From NCBI GenBank assembly GCA_032690845.1, contig CM064417.1:14910501-14974500 (forward strand): DNA of 64,000 bases. The letters are read 5' to 3'. The number at the start of each line of letters is the position of its first letter. The stretch's first letter is position 1. Under the pieces are notes generated by a model. The model did no database searches. It worked only from the letters and a program-made list of their open reading frames with translations, and had not been told where the DNA came from. This DNA is from Eleusine coracana subsp. coracana (lineage: Eukaryota; Streptophyta; Magnoliopsida; Poales; Poaceae). The position numbers were made by a program, and so were the translations under genes. Below are positions 45,388 to 56,872 of the stretch, piece after piece.

Positions 45388-46560
45388 GGATTTTTGCTAT
45401 AAATCAAGATATCATCAAAGTAAACAACCACAAATTTGCCAATAAAAGGTCTTAAAACCTCATTCATCAAACGCATGAAAGTACTAGGTGCATTAGTTAA
45501 ACCAAAAGGCATTACTAACCACTCATACAAACCAAATTTGGTTTTAAAAGCTGTTTTCCATTCATCTCCAAGTTTTATTCTAATTTGATGGTAACCACTA
45601 CACAAATCAGTTTTAGTGAAAATTATAGCACCACATAACTCAACAAGCATGTCATCTAGCTGAGGAATAGGATGACGATACCTAATAGTAATGTTATTAA
45701 TGGCTCTACAATCTACACACATACGCCAAGAACCATCTTTCCTAGGAACCAAAAGTACAGGAACAGCACAAGGACTAAGTGATTGACGAACATACCCACA
45801 ATCCAAAAGGTCTTGGACTTGTTGTTGTATCTTCTTAGTCTCCTCAGGGTTGGTCCTATAAGTAGCACGGTTTGGCAATCCCGAGGGTATTTCAGCTGGG
45901 AAAACATCCTCATACTCCTGGAAAAGGTTAGTGACAGTAAGAGGCAAAGCACTAGAAGCAAAATCACCAAGCGAAAACAAAGCTTGTTTGCATATCAAAG
46001 CATAGCAAATATCATCAGCAAAAATTTCAGCAAGCTCAGATTTTATGGCAAGACATGAACGACCTTGTAATTTAATTCCAGCATCCTTAGAACTTGAAGA
46101 ATCATTAACATTACTAGGTGTAGAGTTAGAATCAACAGGTTGCTTAATTTTAGGACCTTTATTTTTCAAACTAACAGCTCTTTCTAAATCAGCTTGTACA
46201 ATTTCAGCAGGGGTCATTGGTAACAAAGTAATTTTAGTTCCTTTATGCATAAAAGTGTACTTGTTACTTTTACCATGGTGTACAACATCATTATCAAATT
46301 CCCAAGGTCTACCCAATGAAAGTGAACATGCTTGTATGGGTACAACATCACAATCAACAGAATCCACATAAGAACCAATGGAAAAAGGAACTCTGCAAGT
46401 TTCTCTTACCTTAGCTTTTCTAGAGTCATTTAACCACTGAATGTAGTATGGATGTGGATGTGGGAGTGTGGTCAAATCAAGCTTCTTAACCACATCAGAA
46501 CTCACCAAATTGTTGCAGCTTCCTCCATCAATGATGACACGTGCTCGGCGGTTCTTGATG
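45372..46560 (-). pseudogene. CRM-like protease and reverse transcriptase
   Basis: Copies element RNA to DNA. The protease motif IIDGGSCNNLVSS (about 46500-46545) is the CRM-type Asp-Gly-Gly variant. The RT runs through RKDGSWRMCVDCRAIN, LDDMLVELCGA and TKTDLCSGYHQIRI (first catalytic Asp), to VMPFGLTNAPSTFMRLM and YFDDILIYSK (catalytic Asp pair, about 45390-45420). This stretch is open for 378 codons from 46508, the longest surviving pol segment. It ends by a frameshift directly after the YFDD motif, next to 45388. Confidence 0.88.
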
Positions 46561-46607
46561 ACGAAAAAAATCTAGAACAAGTTATGTCGCTGCATCATCT
46601 CGGGCTA

Positions 46608-47906
46608 CTAGATTTGTGTGCTAAGCACACGCTGTACAATAATATTCATGTAGCCCGTGGTATCTCCATCTCCAACGACAAGGTCACCGCTGGTGGCAGC
46701 GACATCCTCCTCCTCATCCTCCAAATCGGAGGTGCTCATGTAACCGCCATCGTCTGTCGCCACATATGCCCGCCTACTTGGGCAATCTTTCTGCACATGA
46801 CCAAGACCATGGCAGCGGTGGCACTAAATCCCTGTAGTGCATCCCGTCGAAACAACAAAGGAGGCACTACTAGCTGGTACCTGCACAGAATTTTTACCTG
46901 AGCGCGTAGAAGGGGCAGGGGCTGATCTTTGTGCTGCAGAAACAACACTACAAGTTCTCTTGGCAGCTGCTGGTGGGGGCGGCCGGAAAGATGGCTTGGG
47001 CAGCCTCGAAGTCCCCGTCGGCCGTGGTGGGTAGAAAGTCATGGACTTGCTGTACTCCTCAAAAGCCTGGAAAAGTCCCTATAATTCTTTCTCTGCAAAC
47101 ATAGCACACTGGAAACACTGATTGAGGGTATAAAATTCTTTATAATCAAGGATGTCCTGAATTTCTTTTCTCAAACTAGAATAAAAGCGGCAAATCTGAT
47201 CCTCTACTTTTTCGACCATAGCACAACGAATCAAACCCTTCTGAAGCTCACTAAAATACTCCTGAATAGTTTTATCACCTTGATCTAGACACTGCAGTTT
47301 ATTACGAATCTCTCTATAAAAAGAAGGAGGAACAAAACAATCATGCTTTGCTACCTTAAGTTCTTCCCAAGTAGTAGGCAAATCAGTTTCAGCAGCTAGA
47401 CCACTCCACCAAACAATAGCAAAGTCCTTAAACTCACTAGTGGCTTGTCTAACTCTATGTTTTTCAGAAACAAGGTGGGCATTAAATTTTTGTTCTACAA
47501 TCATTTCCCAATCAAGGTAAGTATCACCATCGTACTGACCCGAAAATGAAGGAATTGAAAACTTAATTTTAGCATACAGGTCATCTGGAGCATGGTTACC
47601 TTGTGGGCGACGGTTGTGGTTGTGGAAACCACCCATACCTTGAGTGTTATGTTGCAAACGATATCGTAACCTTGCGGTCCTTGTAGCTCACCTATCTACG
47701 GTGCCATCAGCCTTATACACAGTGTCTTCATCATGATCGTCTTCGACGCCGTTGTTGGTGTTGGTGTTGATGGTCTTGTGAGCGGTCTCCAATTCGACAA
47801 CCTGGTCGGTTAACTTAGGGACTCTCTTATCCAACCGCTCAATGCTTTCTCCCAGATGAAGCTTGGTGACGGCGTCAGTGACGGCTCTGGTGATCATCTC
47901 TGCCAA
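46608..47906 (-). pseudogene. CRM-like gag with stop before zinc knuckle
   Basis: Forms the particle. The N-terminal part (47688-47906) has a coiled-coil-like LDKRVPKLTDQVVELE. After a frame change, the gag core reads KIKFSIPSFSGQYDGDTYLD, then YLDWEMIVEQKF and FYREIRNKL. A Pro-rich linker (FRPPPPAAAKR) precedes the zinc knuckle CHRCHGLGHVQKDC at 46782-46823, a complete CX2CX4HX4C. A TAG at 46824-46826 lies immediately before it in the same frame, where family members have Gln, so gag would end one codon short of its RNA-binding motif. Confidence 0.88.
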
Positions 47907-49313
47907 ATCACTCTGAACTTTGGCAATATAGCTGACTTTTATAGCTGACTTTGGCTCACGCCTTTTATAGATGACTTTGGCTCACGCCCTCATCAAATTT
48001 TGAGGGCGAAGCACCCTCTCCATCGCTTCTTGACATCAGAAACACCAAAACAGGAAATTAAAAGTGAAGGTTATCCCTACAAAAGTACTAAGTAGTGGTG
48101 CTTCTCAACATAGCAAAAGGAAGCGTCTTGCAAAGCTCTTACAAAGTTCTAAAAAAAAATAAAGCAAAGGATACCAGGGAGGTGTGTTCCACGATTGCAA
48201 GGGTTACAAAATAATCTGTGTGTTGTCCAGAAGAAATATGTAGAGCTAGGAAGCCAAATATATATATGTGAGTGGCACACAAATCAAAAATAGATAGTAA
48301 AGCTGAATGAGTGCCCAAATAATTTGTCCCTAGTTGCTGGTCTATCTATGTCCTAGAACAGTAATGATAGTAAAGAAAAAACAAGGAGACAAAGGCACAC
48401 AGTCGATAACAGGAGGCTAAGTGTAAAACAACCAAACTCAGAAAGTACAGGGGGCTAGATGGAGCACTAGTAGGAATCCTAAATTTCTTTTTATTTTATT
48501 TAATTTTTTGATATCTTTCTCCAACTCACTAACAATGGGGGAGAAACCACAAAAAATTTTAACTCAAACAGAGCTAGGACGTGGCCTACAAAAATTCTTG
48601 AAGTTTTAGAAAATGTCAGGTTTCAATTTGAATGAATTTTTTCTTTATCTTCCCGATTTTTTTGAATTTTTTGACGAGGGCACACAGGACATAGCCGAAT
48701 GTGGGTCACCTCAACTTTTTGTCAGGAATCTGTTATTAAAATTTTAGTTAAAATAGATAACCGAGCGAAAAGTTATGGCCGTTTTAGTGAAGGGGTGTTG
48801 GAATCGGTTTGCAAGAAACCCGAGTCGGGTTAGAGGTCGGGTTTGGAATCGGGTAGGATATTTTTTTTTGGCGGTGTGGATGCAGCGGAAAGTGGAATTT
48901 GTGGGGATTGGTCCGAGGCGGAGTGAATGCAGCGGAAAGTGGAATTTGTGGGGATTGGTCCGAGGTGTTGAGGGTGGGTTTAGGGTGGGATTAGGGTGGG
49001 CGTGTCGATCAATCAACCCTAGCACACAAAGCCGACAAAACAAAGGATGGTGCAGGGGATGGCGGCTAGGGTTACAAGGGAAACAATACTGATGATAAAA
49101 TCACAAACTAAACTAGCAACTAAACAAGAACTAGGGCTCAAACTCAACACTACGGACTTTAAAATTGAGATATGCAAAGGCTAAACACGTGTTTATGGGC
49201 GGTGGGGGGGAATTTTTTTTTGGGCTTTTCTATGGACGATAGGATGAACACAAAACAAAATTAACTAAGGGTAGTGCAAACCTGATAGTGCACTTGAAGC
49301 TCTGATTATCATT
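47907..49313 (-). other. Leader of CRM-like element
   Basis: Untranslated region between primer site and gag. The primer site, TGATAATCAGAGC on the minus strand near 49297-49309, is a degenerate tRNA-Met match. 48600-49250 is homologous to 42086-42719. A direct repeat of about 45 bp (GCAGCGGAAAGTGGAATTTG) lies at 48883-48965. Confidence 0.75.
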
Positions 49314-50258
49314 TGATGTGAACAAGGGTTCCCGATCTTTCGAAAGGTTCTTGGTAAGTTGATTTGGTCGGAGGCGACACACAAATCGATCCGACTTCAG
49401 AACAGCATGTTCTAAATCCCACAATCGCAGCACGACGTCTCCTCTGGTTATCAACCGTCCAAGGATGATTGTCCTCGCCGAGAAGGCTAATTCCTGCCTG
49501 CAAATTAATAACACAAGCAAGAACAATGAAGGATGTAACACAATTGCAGATGAATGATTAAGCTCACGAAGTTGGGGTCTCAGAAACCGATGAACGACGA
49601 CACTGTTTATGAACAAAATTGATCTAAGCAAAAAACGAATCCTAATGGTGTGGCTGCAGATGTATATGAAGACCCTAGGATCGTGCAAGACCCTCTGGAC
49701 GCGCCCTTAATTAGGCTCAACTGGATACAAAGCGCAAAGGCCAAAAATAGGCGACGCAGCACCAACACAGATTCTGGACCAATTTTTCTGTTTACAAAGC
49801 TCGGAGTCTGTTTCGATGATTCCTGATAACTACTGACCAATTTTTACATAAGGATGGAGGCATTGGAAAGATCTTCTCCTTATCTTTCCGTGCATATGTA
49901 GAGCGTCTAAATCCGAGTCCGTATGCGTCCTGGGCGACCGTTTTAGTGCAGACTGGTTCTGAGCCCCGAAACAGACTCGAAGTCGGTTTTGATTGGGCCT
50001 CCACCTTGGATTCCAAGCCCTTACTGGTCCTCCACGTTCCCAACTCCTTCTCCCGTCATCTCCTGGTCCTCTCCATGGTTCCTAATCATAAAATAATCAA
50101 TAGGTAGTAAACCATTCTCAAAAGTAACATATAGCAAAAAACGTAGGCATGAGCTTACCTCTAAATTTAGTCGTCGTGCACGAGATTTAGTCATTGGACC
50201 TTGCAAGTCCAGAATTGGAGGAGTGTTATGTGTATCCATAGGAGTGATGTCCTCATCA
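49314..50258 (-). repeat. 5' LTR of CRM-like element
   Basis: 945 bp with termini TGATGAGGACATCA (at 50258) and TTCACATCA (at 49314). It aligns with the plus-strand LTR at 41148-42071 over its full length. Confidence 0.82.
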
Positions 50259-51899
50259 CGTTAATTCTACCGAGAAGAATATTCAAAAGGAATCTTCAGA
50301 ATTATCAGCACAAGAAGGCTCTAACATTTCTACCAACCCTGTAGTTGAAGCTCAGGGCAAGCCCTAGAACATTGTCGTGTATTAATTTGATTAAATTCCA
50401 GTAATTAGATTACTAGATGTTTATAGATGATTTGTGCATTACGTTTAGGAGTTGAATGAAACCCACTTGCATTTTCTGGATATGTCCTATTTATTTAGAC
50501 ATGGTATACATGTGCAGGTAGTTCATAGAGAAACTTCTATGCATAATTGTAGGATGGAAAATGCTTATGGTTGTTGGAATATTTAATGAAATGATAATGT
50601 TCACATGGTTAAATAACTAAGTTAAAGTTGGACTAAATGGATCTGTAATGGAAAGGGCGAAGGCAAAGGACCTAACAGGTTTTTGTCTCGCAAGGTGGAA
50701 GATCGTTTATGTCAATAACTAAAATTTGAGACGTGGACAGGCCCCGTAGGTGAAAGGGCAAAGATCATGTGCCTTCAAAGGACATGTCTTGCAAGGCTGT
50801 AGCCCTGTGTCGACCTATGACCCATTCGTTGTCGGCCCTATTGAACAAGTTTTGAACAGTACCGAATGCATGCTAGTATATGGGAACTAGTAAACTGATG
50901 TAGCATTGCCATTTGCAAGTTGGATAGTACCCAAATTCTTGGTCCTGTGATCCAGTAGGAGTGGACAGATTCCCAAGGTAGTGTGGAATGGCTGCCCACT
51001 CGGGACTTTGGACCCGAACCGGCTTGTATGATGTCTTTGAGAAAAGTTGTCATACATGTTTATAAATGATGCGTATGTCGTGTATTTTGGGTTTTCCCAG
51101 CTAGTGTAAAACAATTACAATCGCTGTCCCTTGTAGTAATGAGTACCGCTTGTTCTCTGCATCACATCGTAGCTTAAGAACCTCACTAATAATCATATAA
51201 ATGGTATGGTATAAAGATTTTTGTGGTTGAAGTAAATCCAAAAATGATTATTTGTTACATTGTCTTAAATTTTCAGATTGTATGTTATACTTTATAGTTA
51301 TATGAATTAGTGTATCTTGATAGATTCCATAGATATCAATTTAATGTTTAGTAGTTATAAATGTCACTAAATTTATTTTATCCATCTCTGAGCCTACGCA
51401 TGTCTAGAATTAATATTTGTTGGGTAAGACTTGTTGAGGTTAGTAGCTCAGGCTTTGCCATGTTGTTGTTTTTATTTATTTCAGTAATAATGCATATGCA
51501 TATGAGCTACCATTAGGAGTCATTCCCTGCGATATTTCTATTCCAGAGGAATGGTCTGCTCATTAGGAGACTGAGTAGCCGCTGCGGGTGTGTTTGGCTA
51601 GGTGATGATCTGTATGGGCTCAGATTCATCGCAACTGCTTTTACTGTCGAGTTGTATATTGTAGACGTTTAAATCACATTATCTTTCTATTGTTTTCAAA
51701 ACTAGTCTTTGTAATATCTCCGCTGCACTTAACACTTAAACTTTGATGTAAAATAAATAATACTCTTTTTTATGTAATTTGAACTTGGTCTGTTGTTATA
51801 TTATCTCATGTCTGCTTAACCAACACCTCGGAAACTTCGGTCCAAGGGGGTTGTGACATAGGGTTTGATTGTCGGTCGTTAATTAGTCAAGCAAGGGTT
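50259..51899 (+). other. Unassigned retroelement-like remnant
   Basis: It starts with a short protein-like plus frame (KNIQKESSELSAQEGSN) that stops at about 50366. AT-rich DNA follows, ending AACCAACACCTCGG...GGGGTTGTGACA near 51858, which looks like the 3' end of a gypsy LTR. If 50373-51858 is an LTR, its flanks (AACAT, TAGGG) do not match. No host gene is visible. Confidence 0.35.
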
Positions 51900-53110
51900 T
51901 CATTGATGCAAAAAAGCAAAGGAACTGCAAGAAAGGATACAGGGGGTGCCTTGTCGACAGAGGCCTTTGGCATTACAAGCACTCAATCGCTGAGGGGTCT
52001 GAGTTGAGTGAGTTCTATGGGTAGAACTTTTTTAAGTGCTCTATGTTCCAAGCACTCTGCTTGGGTATGCCGTCTTCCGACTCAAGGCGCACTGAGCCGG
52101 GTCACTGCATGCTGGTGACGACAAAGGGGCCTTCCCACATCGGTGTCAGCTTATCCTTGCCTTCTCGATTCTGTGCTCGGCGCAGCACCAATTCTCCGGT
52201 CTGTACCTCCCGTGGGCTCACCTTATTCTGGTGGTGCCAATGGAGGCCTTGCAAGTATTTAGCGTTCGTATCAAAACCAGCCGCCTTGTTTCTTTCAGCA
52301 TGTCCATGTCGTCCAGCCGTCTTTGGTCCTAGGATGCCTCCTCGAATAGGGCAATGCGAGGAGACTCGTGTGCCATCTCTATTGGTAGTACCGCCTCCGC
52401 ATCATACGAAGAAAAATAGGGTTTCCCTTGTTCATCAACTTGGAGTGCTTCTTAGAGACCAGAGCACCGATTGTATCTCCATGATCCATTATGCACCCTT
52501 CTTTTTCAGTGGGTTGAAAGACCTTGCTTTGAGCTCGCATAGGATCTCTACGTTTGCCCGCTCCACTTGGCCATTGCTCTGCGGGTGCGCAGCCGAGGCA
52601 TAGCACACTCAGGTCCACAATTTGATCACAATATGCCACAAAGGCATGACTTGTGAATTGGGTGCCATTGTCCGTGATGAGTCAGTTAGGCACGCCGAAT
52701 CGACATATGATCCTCTTTATGAATTTTTGAGCCGAGTGCTTGTTGATGGTAGTTAATGGTTCTGCTTTCGGCCACTTGGTGAATTTGTCAATGGCCACGT
52801 ATAACCACTGTTACCCCCCTGCAGCTGTCGGGAAGGGGCCGACTTTGTCGAGGCCCTAAACCGCGAAGGGCCATGACAGAGGGATCATTTGTAGGGCCTG
52901 GGTCGGCAGGTGAGATTGCTTGGCATGGAATTTGACATGGTTTGTAGCGTTGTACCAATTTTGAAGTGTTCATGAGGGCTGTGGGCCAGTAATAACCTTG
53001 ATGGAAGGCTTTCCCGGCCAGCATCCGAGAGGTCATGTGGCTCCTGCATTCTCCCTCATGGATTTCGGCTAAGATGTCGTTTCCTTGCTCCCTTGTTACG
53101 CACTTCATCA
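51900..53110 (-). pseudogene. Tat-like integrase, decayed
   Basis: Read on the minus strand: a zinc-binding part IHEGECRSHMTSRMLAGKAF followed by GYYWPTAL and the Cys pair; then, after a frameshift, a core with Asp in AIDKFTKWPKAE, a stop, Asp in LITDNGTQFTSH and Glu in SNGQVERANVEIL. The C-terminal part ends near 52070-52200 with LVLRRAQNREGKDKLTPMWE, then GPFVVTSM. All catalytic residues can be found, but in different frames, with stops near 52680 and elsewhere, so it is non-functional. Confidence 0.75.
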
Positions 53111-53275
53111 GGACGCCGTTGGCCCCTCGTCTTTAGAGCCGGCCATCCACCACTCGATATCTTCGAGCTTGTTGGACTAGCTTTTCAGCTTGAACGCCAT
53201 CGTTCGAGAGGATGTCATGGCGCAAGTACTCGAGGATCTTGTCGATCCAAGAGGTGTCCTGCATTGCGGTTGACA

Positions 53276-55215
53276 TCACCTAAGGCTTGACTCGTGGCTA
53301 AGGTGATGAGGAGTGCTGTTCTTGAAGCTCGGAGTTGGTGGCACGGGCTGACGGGGAGTTGAGGACTTCGACGAAAATGCTCGTGGGGTTGGGGCCCGAG
53401 TGGACGGTAGGTGCGCTAACTCATCTGTGATGAGATTTTCGCCTCGTGGGAGGTGTTGTACCTCCAAACCGTGGTAGTGGCACTCGAGGCATCGGAGCTC
53501 GGCGAGGCACGCCGCCATTTGCGGGTCGCAACACTGGTACTCCTTGGAAACTTGGTTCACCACCAGCTGCGAGTCTCCTTGGAAACTTAGTGGAGCTCAT
53601 CGCCCGTGGGGGAAGTTAAAATCACCCCTTGTTGGTATTTTTAATGAATGCGGATGAGTCCGCAAGTACACGAAGAATACTGCTATAGTACTTCACCTCT
53701 AGAGTATTCTAGGGGTATCGAACTCACAGGGAACATGTGTGCTAATCTTTTATTCTAATTGTCCAAGGACACCAAGATAACTATGGCTCGGGTAGAGAGG
53801 ATCCTAAGATGCTTGCATTGGGCATCCGGGTTTTCCCCTGCATCCACAATGCGATTCCGGCTAAGAGCCTACTGCGTAGCCGAACATGGAGGATTTCCAA
53901 AGACAGATAGGGCTGTCATCACGTACTGCCTACATCTAGCAATTCGTGGACTATGCGATAAACAAAGGCAGCCTACGACCTAGACACCACGTCTATGCTT
54001 TCGATTACTCCCTTAATCTCTACGTACGATGGGCCAGGACTAAGGTCTCTAATTAAATAGAGCGCTGAGCGAGCTAGCAACTAAGTACTAAAACTTACTT
54101 AAAAAGGAAACTAATAACCAGAGAAGATTCATAAAGACTTACTTAAAAAGGACAACATCCATCGAGGTACAAGCGCGGAGATGGGGGTGGATAGGCCTGA
54201 ACCTTATCTCCTAGACTCCTCCTCACTCTCTCCCTATTTTCTAAACGCTTTGGCAACGCTGAGCCTTTTGGAAATGAAGTGCTAATTCTATATTGAGGTG
54301 TTGACAGAGTGAAGCCTTTCCCTTCCTTTTATAGCACTAAATGGCAGTTCCAGGGTCGGTAAATCCGCTCTAAGGGGGGTAACCGACATAGGAAAGGCGG
54401 TGGGGAACCGACCTTAGAAGATGGGCCCCACTGGGCTCAACTCATGTTCGGCCGAACACCCCTGTTCGGCCGAACAGGGAGTGGGACCTAGTGGGTCCTA
54501 CCTCCTCTGGTTGGCTGGTGGGTGGCCCCTCTCCAAGTCTGACACCATAGGGTCTTTGGTTATGTCGGTTTATTCCTGGAAGTGGGCCACTTGATCCCCG
54601 TGCTTGGCTCTGATTGGCCGGGAGTGTGTTTTCTCTCCTGATGATGTAGATTTTCCAATAATTCCTTGGAACTTGTTAGTAATAAACTCCTATTTACTAA
54701 TACTTGTGGAACTTGTTAGTAATAAACTCCTACCCCTATGTTGGTTGTTCATTTTATTGCTTTTATGCAGATAATTGACGGTCCATATTTGGCATTTAGT
54801 GACCATCAACACCCCTGCCCCAGGTCCCCTCAACATTGAGCCGTCGAAGTGCACCGTCCAATGAAATTCTGTTGGGAGTTGTGGCCGCTGCACTGAGTAT
54901 TGGTTTCTTCTCGCTCGACTTCTGGTGTTGGGGTCCACTCGGCGATGAACTCGGCCATAGCCCAACTCTTGATGACGTGAGTGCTGACGAAGAAGATGTC
55001 AAACTCGGCCAATTCCATGTCCCACTTCGCAATGCGCCTCGTGGCTTCACGGTGGTGCAACATCGTCTCTAGTGATAGCTTGGTTATGACTCAAATTGGG
55101 TGAGCCTGGATGTAATGCCTCAATTTCCTTGAGGCTATTAGCAGGGCATACAACATTTTCTGATGCATTGGGTATCGAGTCTTGGTGTCGCGTAGTACCT
55201 AGCTGATGAAATATA
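53276..55215 (-). pseudogene. Tat-like RNase H, split by solo LTR
   Basis: 55215-55060 holds [20 protein letters not shown] and [12 protein letters not shown]. 55063-54812 holds MLHHREATRRIAKWDMELAE, then the second RNase H half, TVHFDGSMLRGPGAGV. The solo LTR 53630-54811 breaks the gene exactly here, and the frame resumes at 53629 with ILTSPTGDELHY and continues ELRCLECHYHGLEVQHLPRG to 53276. This second domain after the first is the dual RNase H arrangement typical of Tat-like elements. Stops occur near 55104 and 55200. Confidence 0.8.
53630..54811 (-). mobile_element. Solo LTR of Athila-like family
   Basis: 1182 bp with ends TGTTGGTATTTTTAAT and AGTGACCATCAACA on the plus strand. CCCCT is duplicated on both sides (53625-53629, 54812-54816). 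TATA is on the minus strand near 54330 (TATAAAAGG), and palindromes GTTCGGCCGAAC lie at about 54449-54476. It is similar to the LTR at 57240-58471. No internal region, so LTR-LTR recombination removed the body. Confidence 0.9.
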
Positions 55216-56065
55216 CCCGTCGCTGGACAAGTCGGGTTTGAGTAGCCACATTGGCCTCTGTTGTCTCCTGGCTTTCCATGGCCTCTGGCTCTGGTGCCAT
55301 TGTTTGAGCTACCTGACCACCCGACCCTTCCGGATTGGTCAGACCGGAGCCCCCGGGCGGTCTGGTAGCATGGTTGCTTTTACTTCTCTGAGCCGGTCTG
55401 CCCCGAATTGGCCCTTTACAACCAGCTTGGTCGGAGCCAGAGCCTCCGGGCCACTCGGGCTATGAGCGGCGATTGTGTGACCGGACGCGCGGATGGGGGG
55501 GGGGGGGGGGCATGATGCGGCCCTTACTTGTGAACCTGGTTGGAGCCAGAGCCCCCAGGTCGCATGGTTGCGAGACATCATGTTCGGAATGGAGTTCACC
55601 AAACTCCTCCGAGAGGGGCCCAGTTGTCGCTTCTGAATGGGGTTCGGGCATGGTCCTTGAGTGTGACTCAAGTGTCGTTTCTGAGCAGGCCTCGGGCATA
55701 GCCCTTGAGTGTGACTTGGGTGCCGCTTCCAAGCGGGGCTCGGGCGTAGCCCTTAAGTGTGGGTTGAGTACCGCTTCCGAGCGGGGTTCGGGCGTAGCCC
55801 CCAAGTGTGGGTCGGGTACCACTTCCGAGCGGGGCTCGGTCGTAGCCCCCTAGTGTGGGTCGGGTACTGCTTCCGAGCGGGACTCGGGCATAGCCCCCGA
55901 GTGTGAGTCGGGTGCCGCTTCTGAGCAGGACTCGGTCATAGCCCTCGAGTTTGGGTTGGGTGCCGCTTCTGAGCGGGACTCGGGCGTAGCCCCCGGGTGT
56001 GAGTCGGGTGCCACTTTCGAGCGGGACTCGGGCGTAGCCTCGGAGTCTTGTGCTCTGTTGACTCA
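55216..56065 (-). repeat. 48-bp tandem array in Tat-like pol
   Basis: 55650-56045 holds about eight units of 48 bp (GGGACTCGGGCGTAGCCCCC core plus GAGTGTGAGTCGGGTGCC and GCTTCCGAGC), 16 codons each, so one minus frame (55668-56069) stays open with a GYARVPLGSGTRPTLG period. 55216-55650 is related but less regular and contains a G run at 55496-55510. The array separates the first RNase H block (PEPGEPLLLYIAAT) from [10 protein letters not shown]. Confidence 0.75.
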
Positions 56066-56872
56066 TCATTTGTTCTTTGCCTGACCTGGGTCTTGATGAC
56101 TTCCTCTAATCGCTCTATTAGTAACACTGCATTGAGCACGTGGGGAGTTGCAGCGATGTAAAGGAGGAGAGGTTCCCCGGGTTCCGGAGCAGTGAGCACC
56201 GGTGGCGATGAGAGGTAATGATTTAGCTATTGCAGCACTTCGCTGGCCTCCCTGATCCATGCGTACTTGTTTGTCTACTTCATTAACATGAAAAAGGGGA
56301 GTGTACGCTCTCCAAGCTGAGAGATGAATCGGCCCAGGGCCACCATGCTTCCACTTAGGTGCTGCACATTGGGTGGGTGTTTTAGTTGCCACAATGGCCC
56401 TGATCTTTTCTAGGTTAGCCTTGATTCCCCAATACGAGACTAGGAAGCCAAGTAGCTTCCCTGCTGGGACTCCAAAGACACATTTTTTTGGGTTGAGCTT
56501 TACCCTGTATTTCCACAGGTTCGCGAATGTTTCTTCTAAGTTTTCTAGTAGGGACGAGCTCTCCCGAGTCTTTACAACTATATCGTCCACATATGCTTGT
56601 GCGTTTCTTCTGATTTGGGAGTCTAGCATCAAACGCATGTCCTGTTGGAAGGTCGGACCTGCGTTCTTAAGACCAAAGGGCATTCTTACGTAGCAATAAC
56701 TCCCCGCGAGGGTCATAAAAGAGCTTATTTCTTCATCTTCTCGGGCCATGCAGATTTGGTGATACCCAGAGTACGCGTCCAACATGCAAAGCCGGTCGCA
56801 GCCTGTAGTGGAATCTACTATAGAGTCTATCCTTGAAAGGGGGAAGGGATCCTTAGGGCAAGCTTTGTTCAA
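56066..56872 (-). pseudogene. Tat-like reverse transcriptase, partial
   Basis: It begins in mid-domain with NKACPKDPFPLSRIDSIVD. It carries MLDAYSGYHQI (first catalytic Asp), RMPFGLKNAGPTFQQDM and YVDDIVVKTR (catalytic Asp pair), then KLNPKKCVFGV and KLLGFLVSYWGI. After VATKTPTQ a frameshift near 56370 moves the connection (LGRFISQLGERTLPFF) to another frame. Upstream RT, protease and gag are absent: the sequence joins an Athila-like gag at 56873. YVDDIVVK is the wording usual for Tat/RIRE2-type gypsy elements. Confidence 0.85.

Larger units (their letters stand above)
42720..50258 (-). mobile_element. CRM-like chromovirus, near full length
   Basis: A Ty3/gypsy element in the order 5' LTR (50258-49314), degenerate tRNA-Met primer site, leader, gag, protease, reverse transcriptase, RNase H, integrase, 3' LTR (43350-42720). 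LTRs begin TGATGAGGACATCACTCC, which resembles the CRM/CRR family, and the integrase tail runs into the LTR with no chromodomain. Multiple stops and frameshifts make it inactive. No matching 5-bp target duplication was found (CGTTA at the right edge only). CRM group membership is an inference; centromere targeting is not shown. Confidence 0.8.

Noticed and set aside
49042..49092. Telomere-like GGGTTTAGGG words near 48970-49000
   Set aside because: Only a few degenerate units inside a retrotransposon leader; not a telomeric tract.
50373..51858. A full solo LTR with defined ends
   Set aside because: The ends look LTR-like (TGTCGTG and TTGTGACA), but the flanks AACAT and TAGGG do not match and no related LTR is present in the window.
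55650..56045. 48-bp tandem repeats considered as a CRISPR-like array
   Set aside because: The units are contiguous with no unique spacers, the DNA is eukaryotic and lies inside a retrotransposon.
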